This document shows, one piece after another, positions 60,750 through 64,000 of a stretch of 64,000 nucleotides of DNA. The stretch covers positions 553,096 through 617,095 of the forward strand of contig JXTB01000052.1 in NCBI GenBank assembly GCA_002914805.1. Reading direction: 5' to 3'. Under the pieces are notes generated by a model, which was not told the DNA's origin, did no database searches, and saw only the letters and a list, made by a program, of their open reading frames with translations. The position numbers were made by a program, and so were the translations under genes. How positions within the stretch are numbered: the stretch's first letter is position 1; each line of letters starts with the position of its first letter. This stretch comes from Parasponia andersonii. Its lineage: Eukaryota > Streptophyta > Magnoliopsida > Rosales > Cannabaceae.

Positions 60750-61848
60750 TTTTTTTCCCTCTCCCCACCCCACTTTCTAACACCTCTCACAATTTTAAGT
60801 AATTTAATTTTTTTTTCACACACAATCTTAAATTTGCATGAAGTAACGAAGTATCCATGGTAAACATTTTTAAAAACATTTCTTCTCCCATCCTCCTAAT
60901 GCTTTATCATCAATTGATTTTTTAAAATTCAATTTTCAATCTTTTCCAATTTTTTTGTCGTCCTCAAGATTTCAATGTATTCTATGATGACTAACCAATA
61001 ACGATAAAAAGAAAATACTTGTTTTACTCAAGATATATATTATGAAAAAAAGCGGGAAAAAAAATCAATAGCATAGTGAACACTTCCTACCTTTTTTTCT
61101 TAGCAGACAATTTTTTATTTTATTTTATTTTATGAAGAAAGTAGCATAATGAAGTAAAAACAGCTCTATCAATATTCTTAACCAAACAAAACTAAATACT
61201 AATAAAGAATTGTATATGTATAATGCTTTAAGTAAACGTGTATATAAATTAAACAAAAGATCATTTTTGCTATTTTTAGTTTTTCTTTTCATATAGTTAG
61301 TAAATAACAAAAGGATTCACCTTATTTTAATTTTTCTAAAATACAACTCCATTGCAGTAGAGGAAAAACAAAACAAGGAAAACCTTAGAGCAAATTAAAT
61401 GCATAATAATCTAAATTTCCTTTTATATAAAGGAGGTACACTAAGAAATAAGATTTTATTGTTTAATACTAGATGGAGACATTTATACCAATATACAAGA
61501 CAACACTTACGTAAATAACTAATTAATTAGAAGGGATAGGAAGAGAGAAAAAAAAAAAAAAAAGGCGGCAATAGAGTCATCCTAACCAATATTGGATTGG
61601 TTTTCCTCGAGGCATCACCATTTTTTTTAACCCATTGTTTGGCGTAGTAGGAAATTAGAAGGATATATAGTGGTGAAGGAATTTAGAGTCTTAGACCACA
61701 AAATTGGAATGTTGTATGACAAATTTTTGTGGGAACAAACTATTGGACTGCTAAAATTCTTGTCCAACTTGGGGAGACTAATGAAAGATTTTTCTTAAAT
61801 GTCATATAAAAGTTCATGATCTATAAACTGGAATTTTGTTATTTTGTA
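60750..61848. other. AT-rich intergenic DNA
   Basis: No gene or resolved repeat is seen; an A run lies near 61549-61563. Confidence 0.5.
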
Positions 61849-62440
61849 TAGGGGTGACAATTTTTTTTTGAATGTGCCGTATTGTTAAACCCGAATACAA
61901 TAAATTTATCGTTTGTATCATTATTTGTAAACTCATATATGACATACTTAATAAACATGTAAGTCGTGACACAACATCTTTAACATTTAATATGACCTAC
62001 TAATTTGTTTACTATTTGAACAATTAATTGTACTTAATTTAATATATTAATATTCAACATGTCCAACCTAGATTAACATGACATAATCACTTAATTTGTT
62101 AAGTTTAATATGTTAACATATTTCATATTTTCAATATAACAAATCAATCAAAAAAGTGTAATGCAAAATCTAGAATTCCAAACAAAATAAACCATTCAAA
62201 TTTTGACATTGAACATAATAAAAGTCTTAAGCCTCAATATACATAACATAATATAAAAGTCTCAAAAAATTTAATCACGTTAAACGGTGCAATTTTGAGT
62301 TTAGCAGATTAACATTTTTTGACTTGTTATTTTATCATGTTTAATCTAATTTGACATATTTTTACTTATATTATTTAAGATAAATCCAAACTCACTAATT
62401 TTATGCAAATTTGGAATCGTGATACCAATTGCCACTTTTA
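61849..62440. mobile_element. Non-autonomous hAT (MITE-like) element, ~0.59 kb
   Basis: The left end TAGGGGTGACAATT and the inverse of the right end, TAAAAGTGGCAATT, form hAT-type terminal inverted repeats related to those of the element at 21112-26362. There is no coding capacity. Flanks (attttgta left; attttcgt starting at 62440 right) are only partly alike, so the 8-bp duplication is uncertain. Confidence 0.65.
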
Positions 62441-62732
62441 TTTTCGTTTGTCCGTGACTTTCTACCAAATACAAAAACAGAACTCCTGCTCCTTAATCTT
62501 TTTTTTTTTTTTTTTGAACATTAAACAAATCAGAACTTTGAAGATACGAGAATAGAACAGTATCCACAAATGGTATATGTAATACCTTTTTGTTTGCTCT
62601 AAGCAAATACGTCCTCTCCCTAAGATTGAGGATAGATAGTCATCTAGTTGTATCGTGAGCATAAGGGAGTTACAATAAAAAATTATCTAGACATTTTGGT
62701 AAATTAAATTCACAAACTAAGCAATGTAAAAG

Positions 62733-63090
62733 AAAGATTTGATTGTTTAACAAATTAGAAATTGTTGTGTTATAGCATCTTTAGCTACCAATTTGTATTT
62801 ATTGTATTTTCATATAAAATCTGAGGTTGAACGCATGATGTGAACTGTGTGAAGAATGAATTACGATGAAAACTTATCGAAACATGTTGCTAAATTAAAT
62901 TAACAAAATTATACTTAATATTTGATTGTGTTAATCAAATGTTAACATTTGCGTATTGGGTACTGTATGCGGGTTAAATTAACATTTGATTGTCTGACAA
63001 ATTATAGATCATTGTATTATGAAATCTTTGGTTACGAACTTATACTTATAATTCTCTCGTATAAAATCTCAGGTTGAACATTATGTTCAA
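62733..63090 (+). repeat. Direct repeat pair, ~105 bp, 250 bp apart
   Basis: TTTGATTGTTTAACAAATTAGA... to ...TATAAAATCTGAGGTTGAAC (62735-62835) recurs as TTTGATTGTCTGACAAATTATAG... to ...TATAAAATCTCAGGTTGAAC (62984-63082). Divergence is about a quarter of the bases. The nature of the repeat is unknown. Confidence 0.6.
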
Positions 63091-64000
63091 CATTGCTTGC
63101 AAAATTTAACCAAAATCAAGCTCAATAGTGAGAAATTATTTTTCATTTACAAACACTTTCACCTTAAATTTTTCTTTTTTTATACTTTTTTTTTTTTTTA
63201 AAGAAAATTTGACGATCACTAACAACAAATTTGAGTCGTAATTATTGTTTGTTTATTGAGGAGGCATCACACGAAATAATATAATATGTATTTTATTAAC
63301 TTATTTTAAAGTAGGTACACACCTCACAACATTTAAATTTGTATGAATAAAAATCGCAATCACATCACATCAGTGTAAATTTTTGAGGCAAGATTTTAGT
63401 ATCTTAATCTTTACTCTTATTTACCTGTATGTGTGTGTTTTTAAAAAAAAAAAATAATTTGAAATAGGTTTATGCTTGGGACATTTGAGTAAAACAAATT
63501 GTATATTCCTAAATTATTGGGATAAAAACTCCGCTTACTAATATTTCCCGTTCCGTTGTTGGGATTGGTTATTCAAAATTGCTAATTGATTAGTGACGGG
63601 TGGAACAACTTCTTTTCTCTCTGTTGCAAATTTGAGTCCATAATACACGTCTATATCTTCAACATAATAAATTCTTACATCTGCTTTTCGAATAAAAATA
63701 ATTTAAAAAAAAATAAAAGAGAGAAAGATTCTTAGCTTAGGTCAATAGGGTCTGGTTGGTAAAATTGCTTATATGTTTTTCTTCTCTTTTCATTTGTCAG
63801 GATTGAAAAGGTCGTGAGTAGAGTGGCCACTGGCTTGTATAATGAGAAATTAGGTTAAATATAGTTCGTAATACCTTATTTTGGCCCATATGCACAAGTT
63901 AAAAAAATTTGAAAAATATATTTGCGGACGAAAATACCCTTACTAATACCTAAGAGAAAATATGCCTCTTCCCTCAGAAACTCCTCATTTCTCTCTCTCT
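63091..64000. other. Intergenic DNA to the window edge
   Basis: No gene is seen. The last bases are a CT-rich run (TCTCTCTCTCT) that could belong to a leader beyond the right edge. Confidence 0.5.

Noticed and set aside
1-64000. tRNA, rRNA, CRISPR-like or bacterial-type operon features
   Set aside because: None seen. The tRNA-like boxes belong to SINEs, and regular repeats are minisatellite or tandem duplications in plant nuclear DNA.

Overview
This window is plant nuclear DNA, almost certainly from an angiosperm and probably a eudicot. It has AT-rich intergenic sequence, GT-AG introns of about 60 to 640 bases, nested Ty3/gypsy and Ty1/copia elements, a 5'-truncated L1-type LINE, tRNA-derived SINEs, a hAT DNA transposon, and three host genes of typical land-plant families. 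I cannot name the species. One ambiguous base (n) lies at 11619.

Region 1 (1-21 kb) is mostly transposon layers. A chromovirus-type Ty3/gypsy element enters from the left edge (pol end, then a ~3.0 kb LTR, 1-4275). About 2.9 kb of unclassified repeat-like DNA follows. At 7408-14430 a LINE carries a Copia element, and that Copia element carries a solo Ty3/gypsy LTR; each of the three insertions has its own target-site duplication. The DNA just outside the LINE resembles the upstream region of the kaurene oxidase gene about 15 kb away, which points to an old local duplication. A small Tat-type gypsy remnant with a 5-bp duplication lies at 16959-20717, next to another LINE remnant.

Region 2 (21-30 kb): a decayed hAT transposon (21112-26362) ends about 180 bases from the stop codon of an apparently intact, minus-strand, eight-exon ent-kaurene oxidase gene (CYP701A, 514 aa), the gibberellin-pathway P450. 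Region 3 (30-45 kb) has no gene I can support. It holds fold-back (MITE-like) elements, a ~258-bp tandem duplication, a ~74-bp minisatellite and a SINE with a clean 15-bp duplication.

Region 4 (45-49 kb): a single-exon plus-strand gene for a 947-aa PLP-transferase/molybdenum-cofactor-sulfurase-like protein, with arginine where MoCo sulfurases have the PLP lysine. Region 5 (49-56 kb) is intergenic and includes a solo LTR of the same Tat family (53076-53887, TSD gtcat), a 105-bp tandem duplication and a 61-T run. Region 6 (56-60 kb): a seven-exon plus-strand REM-type gene with three B3 domains; the model keeps one frame and predicts 622 aa. Region 7 (60-64 kb) is intergenic with a probable SINE and a small non-autonomous hAT.

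The three host genes show no sign of working as a cluster: gibberellin synthesis, a PLP-fold protein of uncertain activity, and a B3 DNA-binding protein. I did not find a convincing new biological system. The best leads are the KO-upstream duplication, the Lys-to-Arg change in the PLP protein, and the exactly resolved nested insertions.
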